Assembly (NCBI RefSeq): GCF_014495685.1
Contig: NZ_JACTVI010000014.1
Span: 61,628 to 125,627, forward strand
Direction: 5' to 3'
DNA length: 64,000 nt
From: Streptomyces sp. TRM68367
GTDB taxonomy: Bacteria > Actinomycetota > Actinomycetes > Streptomycetales > Streptomycetaceae
Shown: positions 1 through 8,243 of the stretch, in pieces
Position numbering within the stretch: the stretch's first letter is position 1
How the letters are laid out: each line of letters starts with the position of its first letter
The notes under the pieces: generated by a model
The model's input: the letters and a program-made list of their open reading frames with translations, nothing else
Databases searched by the model: none
What the model was told of the DNA's origin: nothing
Program-made: the position numbers and the translations under genes

Positions 1-891
1 GCAGTGGCCGGAGCAGCCGTACAGGCAACGCCGGAAACCTCGGCAGGGAAGCCGACGGCTGCGCAGAGCCTGTCCCGGATGCGCGAGTTCGTCGCAGTCA
101 GCGAAGCCGTGGTCAACGAAGCCGAACCCAACGTGACCTCGGCCGCCCCCCAAGCCATACCGCCAACCGAAACCGAACCCCCCGAGCCCCCGAACCCACC
201 CTCCCCCCACTCCGACTCCCACTCCCACACCCACCGCCACCCCCACTCCCGCCTCCTCCGCCCCGCTCCCCTGGCCCTCTTCGGCGCTCTCCTCCTCCTG
301 GCCGGCACATGCTTCGCCGCCTCCCGTGGCGGCATCGGCAGCGGCGCCGCCTCCGAAGAGACCGCCACCACCCCGGCCACCCCACCCGGCACCCCCACCG
401 CCTGGACCCCCCACCGTGTCCCGGACATGAAGGCCGTTCTCGCCCTCCCCGCCGACTACCAGCGCTCCACCGCCCCGCACGACCCAGACAAACAGCCCCG
501 GATCGTGACATACGAGAACGTCCGCATCCACGTCCGCCTCACCCAGTGGGACAGGGCGCCCCGTTCCCCGATGGCGCAGGCGCGGCAGGTGCGCGACGGC
601 CGGGACCGGTACCCCCATCACGACGACGTGCGGACGCAGTTCACCGGCACCAGCGTCCAGGGCCACGAGGCCGTGCTCGCCGACTCCACGTTCGGCCCGG
701 CGCGGAGCCCGGTCCGCGTCCTGGAGTTGGTGATCCGCACCGACGACGGCCGTATGTACGCCCTGCGCGTCGACATGCCCAAGGGCACGCCGGAGGAGAA
801 ACAGGGCACGGCGGTGTTCCACGGCGCCCGTGACCGGCTCGAGATCGGAACCGGCCGGACCGCCGCCGACCCGCGCCCCACAACGCCCTGA
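1..891 (+). CDS. Membrane-anchored protein, C-terminal part (5' end outside window)
   Basis: Open reading frame that is already open at the first base, so the true start is probably upstream; the first in-window start is a GTG at 4. It reads as a Ser/Pro/His-rich cytoplasmic linker, one membrane segment at about residues 87-107 counted from that GTG (leucine-rich, ending GTCFAAS), a short Thr/Pro linker, and an extracellular domain of about 170 residues without Cys. The layout (long low-complexity linker, one TM, small ectodomain) is that of actinobacterial one-pass signalling or anti-sigma-like proteins, but no catalytic motif is visible, so no function is assigned. The TGA stop lies inside the following palindromic terminator. 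Confidence 0.6.
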   Translation, partial: AVAGAAVQATPETSAGKPTAAQSLSRMREFVAVSEAVVNEAEPNVTSAAPQAIPPTETEPPEPPNPPSPHSDSHSHTHRHPHSRLLRPAPLALFGALLLLAGTCFAASRGGIGSGAASEETATTPATPPGTPTAWTPHRVPDMKAVLALPADYQRSTAPHDPDKQPRIVTYENVRIHVRLTQWDRAPRSPMAQARQVRDGRDRYPHHDDVRTQFTGTSVQGHEAVLADSTFGPARSPVRVLELVIRTDDGRMYALRVDMPKGTPEEKQGTAVFHGARDRLEIGTGRTAADPRPTTP

Positions 892-901
892 TCAGGGCGT
901 T
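882..901 (+). terminator. Palindromic terminator overlapping the stop codon
   Basis: A perfect 20-bp palindrome (AACGCCCTGA mirrored) overlaps the TGA stop of the upstream gene and is followed by TTGTT. As RNA it folds into a G+C-rich hairpin. Confidence 0.55.
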
Positions 902-905
902 TGTT

Positions 906-923
906 GCCAGCGATCGCTGGCAG
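906..923. other. 18-bp perfect palindrome
   Basis: TGCCAGCGATCGCTGGCA is a complete palindrome just after the terminator at 882-901. It may be a second terminator hairpin or a protein-binding site; nothing distinguishes these. Confidence 0.4.
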
Positions 924-950
924 CGTGTGAGCAGTCGGTGAATCCCTATT

Positions 951-962
951 ACCGACGGGTAC
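951..962. promoter_or_regulatory. Candidate operator TACC-N4-GGTA upstream of the aldehyde dehydrogenase
   Basis: TACCGACGGGTA is an inverted repeat (TACC/GGTA, 4-nt spacer), 33 bp before the ATG of the dehydrogenase gene. TetR-type regulators of lipid and aldehyde metabolism use short palindromes of this kind, but no regulator gene adjoins. The site is seen; its role is inferred. Confidence 0.3.
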
Positions 963-995
963 ACAAAGCCTTCGTGGCGGCATACCCTGCGGCTC

Positions 996-2609
996 ATGAC
1001 GGACGCGCAGGCCCCGGAAGAGACCGGCACCAATCCTCTCGCCCCCGCTCCGGAGGGCGCCCGCACTGCCGCCGACGTGGTGACTCCCGAGCTGATCGCC
1101 CAGCTCACCAAGGGAGTTGTCGGCTCCGGTCGGACCGCCAACCACACCCCCTTCACCGGCGAGAAGCTGGCCGACCTCCCCGAGTCGACACCCGAGGACG
1201 TACAGGAGGCCTACCGGGCAGCGCGTGCCGCCCAGGCCGTCTGGGCGCAGACTCCGGTACGGCAGCGCGCGGCCGTCCTGCTCCGCTTCCACGACCTGGT
1301 GCTGGAGCGCCAGGCCGAGGTGCTCGACCTGATCCAGCTGGAGACCGGCAAGGCCCGGCTGCACGCCCACGAGGAGGTGCAGGCCGTCGCGGTCGCCTCC
1401 CGTCACTACGGCAGGAAGGCGGGCTTCTATCTGCGGCCCAAGCGGCACACCGGCGCCGTACCGGTTCTGACGAAGGTCACCGAACTGCGCCACCCGCGGG
1501 GCGTGATCGGCCAGATCGCTCCCTGGAACTACCCGCTGGAGCTGTCCGTCGGCGACGCGCTGCCCGCGTTCGTCGCGGGCAACGCCGTGGTGATGAAGCC
1601 GGACACCGAGACCTGCCTGACCGCTCTGTGGGCGCGTGACCTGCTGGTCGAGGCCGGGCTGCCCGCCGAGGTCTTCCAGGTCGTCCTCGGCGACGGCCCG
1701 GTCGTCGGCCCCGAGGTCGTCCGGCATGCCGACTACGTCTCCTTCACCGGCTCCACCCGCACCGGCCGCGAGGTCGCGCAGGGCGCCGCCGCCCGCCTGG
1801 TCGGGGTCTCCCTCGAACTCGGCGGCAAGAACGCCATGCTGGTCCTCGAGGACGCCGACATCGAGAAGGCGGCGGCGGGCGCTGTCCGCGCCTGCTTCTC
1901 CTCCGCCGGCCAGCTGTGCATCTCCGTCGAGCGGCTGTACGTCCACGAGTCGATCGCGGACGTCTTCCTGGAGCGCTTCGCCGCCCGCACGAAGGCGATG
2001 CGGCTCGGCACGTCCCTGGCCTACGGCGCCGACATGGGCTCCCTCGTCGGCGAACGCCAGCTGGAGACCGTCGCGCGGCACGTGGAGGAGGCCGTCGCGC
2101 AGGGCGCCCGGGTCGTCGCGGGCGGCACGGCCCGCCCGGACATCGGCCCGTACTTCTACGAGCCCACCATCCTCGACGGCGTCGACCCCTCCATGTCCGT
2201 GTGCGAGGAGGAGACCTTCGGCCCGGTCGTCTCCCTCTACCGCTTCTCGTCCGAGGACGAGGCGGTCGAGCGCGCCAACGCCACGCCGTACGGCCTGAAC
2301 TCCTCGGTCTGGACGAGGGACGCCCGCCGCGGCCGCGACGTCGCCGCCCGCCTGCGCACCGGCACGGTCAACGTCAACGAGGGCTACGCACCCGCCTACG
2401 GCAGCGTCCAGTCGCCCATGGGCGGCATGAAGGACTCCGGCCTCGGCCGCCGCCACGGCTCCGAGGGCATCCTCAAGTACACCGAGGCCCAGACGGTCGC
2501 CCAGCAACGCCTGCTCCCGATGGCTCCCTCACTGGGCATGGACGACGAGAAGTACGCCCAGTTCATGAGCCGCAGCCTCCGGCTCATGAAGGCCTTCCGG
2601 TTCCGTTAG
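996..2609 (+). CDS. gabD2: Succinate-semialdehyde dehydrogenase (NADP-type, GabD2-like)
   Basis: Aldehyde dehydrogenase superfamily protein of 537 aa, oxidising succinic semialdehyde to succinate (GABA shunt and polyamine breakdown). Visible landmarks are the substrate/cofactor segment IAPWNYPLEL, the nucleotide-binding GSTRTGREV, the catalytic-glutamate motif LELGGKN, the catalytic cysteine in SSAGQLCIS, and the EETFGPVVSLY and GGMKDSGLGRRHG blocks typical of the actinobacterial succinic-semialdehyde group. The ATG at 996 gives a Pro/Ala-rich N-terminus of about 40 residues before the fold. The GMC oxidoreductase gene starts 77 bp downstream on the same strand, so the pair is probably one transcript. 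The symbol rests on family similarity and the substrate is not proven. Confidence 0.85.
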   Translation: MTDAQAPEETGTNPLAPAPEGARTAADVVTPELIAQLTKGVVGSGRTANHTPFTGEKLADLPESTPEDVQEAYRAARAAQAVWAQTPVRQRAAVLLRFHDLVLERQAEVLDLIQLETGKARLHAHEEVQAVAVASRHYGRKAGFYLRPKRHTGAVPVLTKVTELRHPRGVIGQIAPWNYPLELSVGDALPAFVAGNAVVMKPDTETCLTALWARDLLVEAGLPAEVFQVVLGDGPVVGPEVVRHADYVSFTGSTRTGREVAQGAAARLVGVSLELGGKNAMLVLEDADIEKAAAGAVRACFSSAGQLCISVERLYVHESIADVFLERFAARTKAMRLGTSLAYGADMGSLVGERQLETVARHVEEAVAQGARVVAGGTARPDIGPYFYEPTILDGVDPSMSVCEEETFGPVVSLYRFSSEDEAVERANATPYGLNSSVWTRDARRGRDVAARLRTGTVNVNEGYAPAYGSVQSPMGGMKDSGLGRRHGSEGILKYTEAQTVAQQRLLPMAPSLGMDDEKYAQFMSRSLRLMKAFRFR

Positions 2610-2686
2610 CCAACCTCGTAAGGGGCGCGGGGAACTGCGCGCTCAACCACAGCCGGCCCGCACGCGAAACTCAACGAGGAGACCCC

Positions 2687-4474
2687 GTGCCCCAGGACGC
2701 CTACGACTACGACGTCATCGTCGTCGGCTCAGGCTTCGGCGGCTCGGTCAGCGCCCTGCGCCTCACCGAGAAGGGCTACACCGTCGCCGTCCTGGAAGCC
2801 GGCCGCCGCTTCACCCGCGACACGCTCCCCAAGAACTCCTGGGACCTGAACAACTACCTCTGGGCACCGAAACTCGGCATGTACGGCATCCAGCGCATCC
2901 ACCTGCTGGGCAACGTCATGGTCCTGGCCGGCGCCGGAGTCGGCGGCGGCTCCCTCAACTACGCCAACACCCTCTACGTACCGCCGAAGCCCTTCTTCGA
3001 CGACCCGCAGTGGCGGGACATCACCGACTGGCAGGAGGAGCTGCGGCCGTACTACGACCAGGCGCGCCGCATGCTCGGCGTACGGCTCAACCCGACCATG
3101 ACCCCGTCCGACGTGCACCTGAAGGCGGCGGCCGAGCGGATGGGCTGCGGCGACTCCTTCCACCTGGCCCCGGTCGGCGTCTTCTTCGGCGACGGCGAGG
3201 ACGCGGACGGGGCGGTGCAGGCCAAGCCGGGGGAGCAGGTGGCGGACCCCTACTTCGGCGGCGCGGGTCCGGCCCGCCGGGCCTGTTCCGAGTGCGGCGA
3301 GTGCATGACGGGCTGCCGCCACGGCGCGAAGAACACGCTCACCGAGAACTACCTCCACCTCGCCGAGAAGGCCGGCGCGGTGGTCCACCCGATGACGACG
3401 GTCGTGTCGGTCACGGACGACTCGCGCGGCGGGTACGCGGTCGCCACGCTCCCCACTGACGGCCGGCGCCGCGCGAAGGGCCGTGTCTTCCGGGCCCGCC
3501 AGGTGGTCCTCGCCGCCGGCACGTACGGCACGCAGACGCTGCTGCACCGGATGAAGGCGGGCGGACAACTGCCCCACATCTCCGACAAGCTGGGCGAGCT
3601 GACCCGCACCAACTCCGAGGCCCTGGTCGGCGCGCAGACCGACAACCGGCGCTACCGCAAGGCCACCGGGGAACCGCGGGTCGACTTCACGCGGGGCGTC
3701 GCCATCACGTCCTCGATCCACCCCGACGACAGCACCCACATCGAGCCGGTCCGCTACGGCAGGGGCTCCAACTCGATGGGCGGCCTGTCCATCCTCCAGG
3801 TCCCGTACGCCGGGAGCGGCACGGGATCCAGGCGCGTCCTGGGCTGGCTGGCACACGCGGCCCGGCACCCCTGGCTGGTGCTGCGCTCCCTGTCCAACCG
3901 GCGCTGGTCGGAGAAGACCATCATCGGCCTGGTCATGCAGTCGCTGGACAACTCCCTGACGACGTACCTGAAACCGTCCGGCGTCGGGCGCGGCCTGCTC
4001 ACCGCCCGCCAGGGCCACGGCGCCCCCAACCCCAAGCAGATCAGGGCGGCGGTCGAGGGCGCGTCGGCGCTGGCGGCGGAGATCAACGGCTTCGCGGGCT
4101 CGAACGTCGGCGAGTTGATGGGCACCCCGCTCACCGCCCACTTCCTGGGCGGCTGCCCCATCGGCGCCTCCCGCGACACCGGCGTGATCGACCCGTACCA
4201 CCGCCTCTACGGCCATCCCGGCATCTCGGTCGTCGACGGCGCCGCCGTCTCGGCGAACCTGGGCGTCAACCCGTCGCTGACGATCACGGCCCAGGCCGAG
4301 CGGGCGATGTCGTACTGGCCGAACAAGGGCGAGGCAGACCCGCGTCCGGCGCAGGGTGCGGCGTACGTACGCCTGAACCCGGTCGAGCCGAAGTCCCCGG
4401 CGGTCCCGGCGAACGCCTTCGGCGCACTGCGCCTGCCGTTCCTGGGGATGCCGACGGCGCCGTCGAAGAAGTAG
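2687..4474 (+). CDS. GMC-family FAD oxidoreductase (cholesterol-oxidase-like)
   Basis: FAD-dependent oxidoreductase of 595 aa. The dinucleotide-binding motif VVGSGFGGS lies near residue 12, right after the start. A second flavin-contacting segment GAGVGGGSLNYAN and a C-terminal NPSLTITAQAERAM block define the glucose-methanol-choline fold; the region around GGCPIGASRDTGVID resembles cholesterol oxidase and related enzymes. A Cys-rich stretch (CSECGECMTGCRHGAKNT) occurs mid-protein, as in many actinobacterial members. The open frame extends back to 1916, inside the dehydrogenase gene; GTG 2687 is chosen because ACGAGGAG sits 6 bp upstream and the flavin motif follows at once. Probably co-transcribed with the upstream dehydrogenase. 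The substrate (sterol or other alcohol) is unknown. Confidence 0.85.
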   Translation: MPQDAYDYDVIVVGSGFGGSVSALRLTEKGYTVAVLEAGRRFTRDTLPKNSWDLNNYLWAPKLGMYGIQRIHLLGNVMVLAGAGVGGGSLNYANTLYVPPKPFFDDPQWRDITDWQEELRPYYDQARRMLGVRLNPTMTPSDVHLKAAAERMGCGDSFHLAPVGVFFGDGEDADGAVQAKPGEQVADPYFGGAGPARRACSECGECMTGCRHGAKNTLTENYLHLAEKAGAVVHPMTTVVSVTDDSRGGYAVATLPTDGRRRAKGRVFRARQVVLAAGTYGTQTLLHRMKAGGQLPHISDKLGELTRTNSEALVGAQTDNRRYRKATGEPRVDFTRGVAITSSIHPDDSTHIEPVRYGRGSNSMGGLSILQVPYAGSGTGSRRVLGWLAHAARHPWLVLRSLSNRRWSEKTIIGLVMQSLDNSLTTYLKPSGVGRGLLTARQGHGAPNPKQIRAAVEGASALAAEINGFAGSNVGELMGTPLTAHFLGGCPIGASRDTGVIDPYHRLYGHPGISVVDGAAVSANLGVNPSLTITAQAERAMSYWPNKGEADPRPAQGAAYVRLNPVEPKSPAVPANAFGALRLPFLGMPTAPSKK

Positions 4475-4497
4475 CAGACGGGAAGCAGCAGACAGGC

Positions 4498-4535
4498 AGA
4501 AGGACCTGCACCCCCCTCCGAGCGCAGGTCCTTCT
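4498..4535. terminator. Bidirectional terminator between convergent genes
   Basis: A 12-bp perfect stem, AGAAGGACCTGC at 4498-4509 and its complement at 4524-4535, with a 14-nt loop. It separates the GMC oxidoreductase gene (+) from the LAETG protein gene (-) and can serve both. Confidence 0.75.
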
Positions 4536-4594
4536 CCCTGTCTTGCGGTGAGCCTTACGGCTCTCGCGCCTTACCGGCGCTCACCGGGCGTGGG

Positions 4595-5605
4595 TCACGC
4601 CTCGGCACCGGCCTTGCGACGGCGCACCACGAACATCGCACCCGCACCGGCCACGACGGCCAGACCGCCGGCCAGGCCGATCGTCGGCAGCGCGGAGCTG
4701 GATCCGGTCTCGGCGAGGCTGCCGGTGACCTCCGGCGTGTTGGCCTTGGGCTTCTCGTTCGTGATCGGCGCCTTGCCGCCCTCCTGCGGCTTGGTGCCGT
4801 CCGTGTCCGTACCGGCGGAGACGATCTGGAACTTGTACGAGACGCTACCGAAGCCGGTGCACTCGCCCTCGGAGTCGCCGTAGATCGTCGCGCCGAGCGA
4901 GAAGCCGGAGCCGACCGGGGCGGACGCCGCGACGTTGAGGCGCAGCGGGATGTTGACCTCGTAGTCGGGCTTGAGCTTGTCGGTGTAACCGACGTAACCG
5001 ACCGCGTAGCCGCCCTCGTTCAGGTTCTCCCAGGTCTTGGCGTCCGGGTTCCAGGCCTGGAGCTTGACCTGCTTGCTGGTGAACAGCTCCTCGCCGTTCT
5101 TGTCGGGGGAGGCCCCGGCGAAGAAGTCGAGGTCGTTCAGCGTGGAGTCGGAGTTGTTGAGCACGTTCAGCGAGAACTTGTGCCAGCCGCTGCCCGCCTC
5201 GATCTTGCCGGGCAGGCCGGAGATGCTGACGTCGACCTTGGTGTCCTTGCAGACACCCGGCTCCCCGGGCTCCGGCTCCTGCGTCTCCTCCGGCTCGGAG
5301 GCGGTCGGCTCCGGGGCGGTCGCCGTCGCGGTCGGCGTCTCGGTCGGGGCGGGAGGCGTCTCCGGCTCCTTCGTCTCCGTCGGAGGGTCGGTCGGTGTGG
5401 AAGGCGTCTCCGGCTCCTTCGTCTCCGTCGGAGGGTCGGTCGGCGTCGGAGGCGTCTCCGGCACCTTCGTCTCCTCCGGCGAGGTTGCCGTCGGCGTGGC
5501 GGAGGGCTCGTCGGCGGTGGCGTATGCGGCCGGGGCCGAGAGCAGCGCCAACGGGGCTATCACTGCCGTCGCGGCCGCAGCGGCCATGGCGCGGCGAAGC
5601 TTCAT
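4595..5605 (-). CDS. Secreted, sortase-anchored LAETG cell-wall protein
   Basis: A 336-aa surface protein. It starts with a signal peptide (MKLRRAMA, hydrophobic run to about residue 27, cleavage near AYA). A Pro/Thr/Glu repeat region follows (about residues 30-115, units like PTDPPTETKEPETP), then a globular domain of about 150 residues, a Thr/Lys-rich spacer, the sorting signal LAETG, a hydrophobic segment and an RRRKAGAEA tail. LAxTG is the motif of streptomycete class E sortases. The globular part resembles extracellular domains seen in Streptomyces LAETG proteins, but its ligand is unknown. The PT-rich region is a wall-spanning stalk by analogy. The gene ends convergently with the GMC oxidoreductase gene. 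Confidence 0.8.
   Translation of the reverse strand: MKLRRAMAAAAATAVIAPLALLSAPAAYATADEPSATPTATSPEETKVPETPPTPTDPPTETKEPETPSTPTDPPTETKEPETPPAPTETPTATATAPEPTASEPEETQEPEPGEPGVCKDTKVDVSISGLPGKIEAGSGWHKFSLNVLNNSDSTLNDLDFFAGASPDKNGEELFTSKQVKLQAWNPDAKTWENLNEGGYAVGYVGYTDKLKPDYEVNIPLRLNVAASAPVGSGFSLGATIYGDSEGECTGFGSVSYKFQIVSAGTDTDGTKPQEGGKAPITNEKPKANTPEVTGSLAETGSSSALPTIGLAGGLAVVAGAGAMFVVRRRKAGAEA
5346..5470 (-). repeat. 48-bp tandem repeat coding the PT-rich stalk
   Basis: About 2.5 near-identical copies of a 48-bp unit (core GGCGTCTCCGGCTCCTTCGT on the + strand) encode the 16-residue unit of the wall-spanning stalk. The repeat is in frame, so copy-number change would alter stalk length without breaking the gene. 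Confidence 0.75.
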
Positions 5606-5876
5606 GAAGACCTCGAAAAGTCAGGTGTACCGCCGGTCGCGGCACGGGCTTTGGGGGAGGCCTCCGCGGTGGGGGGCGCGGGTGTGGCCCTTGATTCAGC
5701 AGGTTTGATCAGTGAAGGCTGTGAATGGTTGTGCTGCCCTTCACGAAATTCTTATGTGAGCTGGATCACGCCCTCGGTGGGGGTGCATCTGCGTCCATCC
5801 GGCCCGGCCGCCGCCCGGCACTGACATACGCTCAGCTGCCTGTCCGACGACCGACCGAGAGAGAGCGCACAGCACC

Positions 5877-7053
5877 GTGGCCGACAAGCCGTCCGAGGAC
5901 GCCAGACCGGAACCCGTGCCGGAGCCGGGCCCCGACGCGTCCTCGTCCGTACCGGACGACGTGTGGGAGAAGTTCATCCAGGACAGTGAGCGCGACATAC
6001 GCTCCTCCGCCCCGAAGGAACCGTCCGCCCGGGCCCGCCTGGTCACCGAGCGGCTGCGGCAGCAGGAGGCACGCGGCGAACAGCCCCCGGGGTGGCGCAC
6101 CGGCCCGGCCTGGCGGGAGAGGGACGGGCGGGCCGCACGGCGCCGCCGGCTGTGGGCGCTGATCGGTGTGCCGGTCGCCATCGCCGTCGCCGTCGTGGCC
6201 GTACGGCCGTCGCTGCTGCCCGGCGACCCGTTCGGCACCGGGGAGCCCGAGCCCGCCGCCGCATCCCCGCTCCCCGCGGAGGAGGCCGCCCCGACCGCTC
6301 CGCCGTCCGCCGCCCCCGCCGACATCCCCACGCGCAAGCGGCCGTTCGCCGGATCGCCGGCCGAGCAGTGGGCCTCCGGCGAGCAGGCCATCGAGCTGCC
6401 GAAGGCCGAGGCCGTCGGCGGGATCTCCGCCACCCGGATCGAGGCGGCGCTGCGGCGCACGAAGGATTTCCTGGTCGCCTCGAACCTCGACCGCGACGTG
6501 CTGTACGGCGCCCAGCCGAAGCGGGCGCTGGCGCTCGTCGACCCGCTCGCGAAGGAGTAACCTGTCCCAGCTGCGGGACGCACTGCGCCGGCCCACGGCC
6601 GGGAACGACCCCAAATGGACCTCCACCCGCTTCGACCGCGACGAGGTCGAACTCGTGGGCGACGACATCCGCGTCCGGGGCCGGACGACGGTCGAGGCCG
6701 GGGCCGGCGGCACCGGAAGGGTGACGATCAAGGCCGACTACACCTTCGTGTACCCGCTGGTCAGGGCCGCCGGCGGTGACGAGGTGGCCCGCACGATCAT
6801 CCGCCGCGTCGTCGAGGTGGACGTCCCGGACCCCGCCAGGTACCAGGTCACCGAGGGGCGGCTGTGGCTGGTCGCCGTCGACAGCGAGATCGGCAACGAC
6901 CTGTGCCGGGAGGGCGACGGCTTCATCCACCCCCTGTTCGACAGCGAGCTGTCCGCCGCCCGGCAGCCGACGGGAGAGGAGCGGGACCCGTACGACCGCA
7001 GCAAGGAACTGACCGGCGCCGGAAGGGAGTGCGGCACGGTGACCCGCACCTGA
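5877..7053 (+). pseudogene. Membrane-anchored protein with a one-base frameshift
   Basis: Two open frames that join into one protein. The first runs from GTG 5877 to TAA 6558-6560: an acidic cytoplasmic N-terminus, a basic patch DGRAARRRR and a membrane segment at about residues 95-113, followed by a Pro/Ala-rich linker and DPLAKE. The second frame resumes at AAC 6559 with NLSQLRDALRRPTAGND and runs to TGA 7053, giving a globular extracellular domain ending CGTVTRT. Removing the T at 6558 restores one frame of about 391 aa. The downstream part keeps codon bias and has no start codon of its own, so it belongs to the same gene. Either the gene is inactivated or the base is a sequencing error. 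Function unknown. Confidence 0.75.
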
Positions 7054-7083
7054 CCTGCGCGCACCGGAACGGCGTAGACGAGC

Positions 7084-7119
7084 GAAGGGCCCCGCGGGAG
7101 CTCGGCCGCGGGGCCCTTC
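7084..7119. terminator. Strong terminator hairpin
   Basis: A 14-bp perfect stem (GAAGGGCCCCGCGG at 7084-7097 with 7106-7119) and an 8-nt loop, 31 bp after the stop of the preceding gene. Confidence 0.8.
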
Positions 7120-7654
7120 CTTCGTCAGCACCGACGTCAGGGCAGCGCCGGTGCCTGGAAGCGGCGCCGGGGGGTTGCGCCGCTGGTCTCGAAAGCCCCG
7201 GGTCGGCGCCTCGGCGCCCATGGGGCGCGCGGATGGTCTGAACCTTTGGCGGTAACCGGTGGTACGCCGACGCAGGGCAATGAAGTTGTCTGCGAGGGGA
7301 CTTGGTCTTTGTACGCATCGTGCTGAATGGGCGCGGCCCCCGCAACCGTTTGACCCAGATTTGGATGTGTACCGTCGGCCGGCCCCGGGCGTCCCCGGAG
7401 CCGGCCGTTCTCTTGGGTGACCGGGCTGCTGTCCCCTGCCGTCCGGTCACTTCCTGGAGCGAGGTCCCACGACGCACAGCACGATCCGTACGCCTCATCG
7501 CTCCAGCGAGCCACGCGTGGTTCTTTCGGGCCCGCCCCTGGCTGGCACGGACACCGGGACCAACGAAGCGCCTCGTCCGGCGGTCACGCACCGTACGGGT
7601 GAGAAGGGGTGCGTACGTCTGTACCGGGAACGCGGATTCCCCGGGCGCACGGAC
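7120..7654. other. Intergenic region without a supported gene
   Basis: Between the ends of two converging genes. Open frames here show no codon bias or recognisable domain. The only structure seen is a G+C-rich hairpin at 7376-7407 (CGGCCGGCCCCGGG pairing with CCCCGGAGCCGGCCG, one bulged base) followed by TTCTCTTGGG, which could end a transcript from either side. Confidence 0.4.
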
Positions 7655-7963
7655 TCAGATCTTGCCCCGGCACAGCTCCAGCAGGGTCATCGCGAGGGCT
7701 GTGCCCGGCTTGCCCAGGGCCTCCCTGTAGTGGGCGAGGATCTCCATCTCGCGGGAGAGGTTCACGCGTCGGCCGCCGGAGCCGATGCGCGCGTCCTGGA
7801 TCACGGCCGAGACGGCCATCCGTTCCTGGATCAGACCAATGATCCGATCGTCGAGCGCGTCGATGCGCTCCCGCGCGCCGGTGATCACATCGGCGGCCTC
7901 GGGGGTACGGGCGGCGGCAGCGGTAGCAGCTGATGTCTTCGTCTCGGGGGTGGTGGCAGTCAT
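7655..7963 (-). CDS. Chorismate mutase (AroQ-type)
   Basis: A 102-aa single-domain AroQ-class chorismate mutase, converting chorismate to prephenate, the committed step towards Phe and Tyr. The first 26 residues are a Thr/Ala-rich tail. The all-helical domain follows with landmarks [19 protein letters not shown], the active-site-type segment [17 protein letters not shown] and the helix [14 protein letters not shown]; length and layout fit stand-alone actinobacterial enzymes. ATG 7963 is chosen because GAGG motifs lie just upstream and the frame further upstream is not coding-like. About 185 nt of leader on the same strand hold a Phe/Tyr-rich leader peptide and a terminator-like hairpin, so expression is likely controlled by attenuation. 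It is divergent from guaA. Confidence 0.85.
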   Translation of the reverse strand: MTATTPETKTSAATAAAARTPEAADVITGARERIDALDDRIIGLIQERMAVSAVIQDARIGSGGRRVNLSREMEILAHYREALGKPGTALAMTLLELCRGKI

Positions 7964-8020
7964 GGCCTCAGGGTCCTCACTCGGTGGCGGTGCCCCGAAA
8001 CGACAGGATCCGGAAAGCAT

Positions 8021-8055
8021 CAGGCGCCCCGGACCTTGTCGGCCCGGGGCGCCTG
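8021..8055 (-). terminator. Attenuator hairpin in the chorismate mutase leader
   Basis: A 12-bp perfect stem (CAGGCGCCCCGG/CCGGGGCGCCTG) with an 11-nt loop, located between the leader peptide and the chorismate mutase ATG. On the minus-strand RNA the segment CGGGCCG at the stem/loop edge is complementary to CGGCCCG inside the leader-peptide coding region, which would give a competing antiterminator pairing. The hairpin is seen; its regulatory use is inferred. Confidence 0.6.
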
Positions 8056-8075
8056 GGAAGTCGCTTGTCAGTAGC

Positions 8076-8147
8076 TCAAGCAGCACGACCATGGCAGCCG
8101 GCGGGCCGGTTGCCATAGGTAAAGACGAAGGTCGGGTGCTTGTGCAT
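8076..8147 (-). CDS. Leader peptide rich in Phe/Tyr codons, upstream of chorismate mutase
   Basis: A 23-residue ORF beginning [13 protein letters not shown] and ending in TGA. Three of five consecutive codons (residues 7-11) specify Phe, Phe and Tyr, and two of those three are the codons TTT and TAT, which are rare in this G+C-rich genome. It ends 20 nt before the attenuator hairpin at 8021-8055. No Shine-Dalgarno precedes the ATG, but a plausible -10 (CATACT) ends 7 nt upstream, so the transcript may start at the ATG itself (leaderless). The arrangement is that of an amino-acid attenuation leader in which scarcity of charged tRNA-Phe or tRNA-Tyr stalls the ribosome. Confidence 0.6.
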   Translation of the reverse strand: MHKHPTFVFTYGNRPAGCHGRAA

Positions 8148-8154
8148 GGGGGCC

Positions 8155-8182
8155 AGTATGCCACGGCGGCGTCTGGTCCGAA
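8155..8182 (-). promoter_or_regulatory. Candidate promoter of the chorismate mutase leader
   Basis: -35 TTCGGA (minus strand of 8177-8182), 16-nt spacer, -10 CATACT (minus strand of 8155-8160). The predicted start falls on or next to the A of the leader-peptide ATG at 8147. Confidence 0.4.
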
Positions 8183-8191
8183 CGACCCCGT

Positions 8192-8197
8192 TAGAAT
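8192..8197 (+). promoter_or_regulatory. guaA: Candidate -10 element for guaA
   Basis: TAGAAT, a good match to TANNNT, lies 46 nt before the guaA GTG. No convincing -35 hexamer is visible at the expected spacing. Confidence 0.35.
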
Positions 8198-8243
8198 CGG
8201 TAACCACAGACCCCCGCCCCACCGCCGGAAGGCAAGGCACCCC

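Noticed and set aside
618..2507. 629-aa open frame on the minus strand opposite the aldehyde dehydrogenase gene
   Set aside because: Antisense shadow of a high-GC gene: Asp/Val/Arg-rich, no domain, no ribosome site, and the plus-strand product is a clear enzyme.
2729..4216. 495-aa minus-strand frame opposite the GMC oxidoreductase gene
   Set aside because: Same antisense artefact of GC3 bias; no motif.
7302..7730. 142-aa plus-strand frame in the intergenic region before chorismate mutase
   Set aside because: No codon bias, no ribosome site, overlaps the 3' end of chorismate mutase on the other strand.
8061..8080. TTGTCAGTAGC considered as another damage-type promoter
   Set aside because: The -10 hexamer at the required distance is missing (AGCACG) and the site lies inside the chorismate mutase leader.
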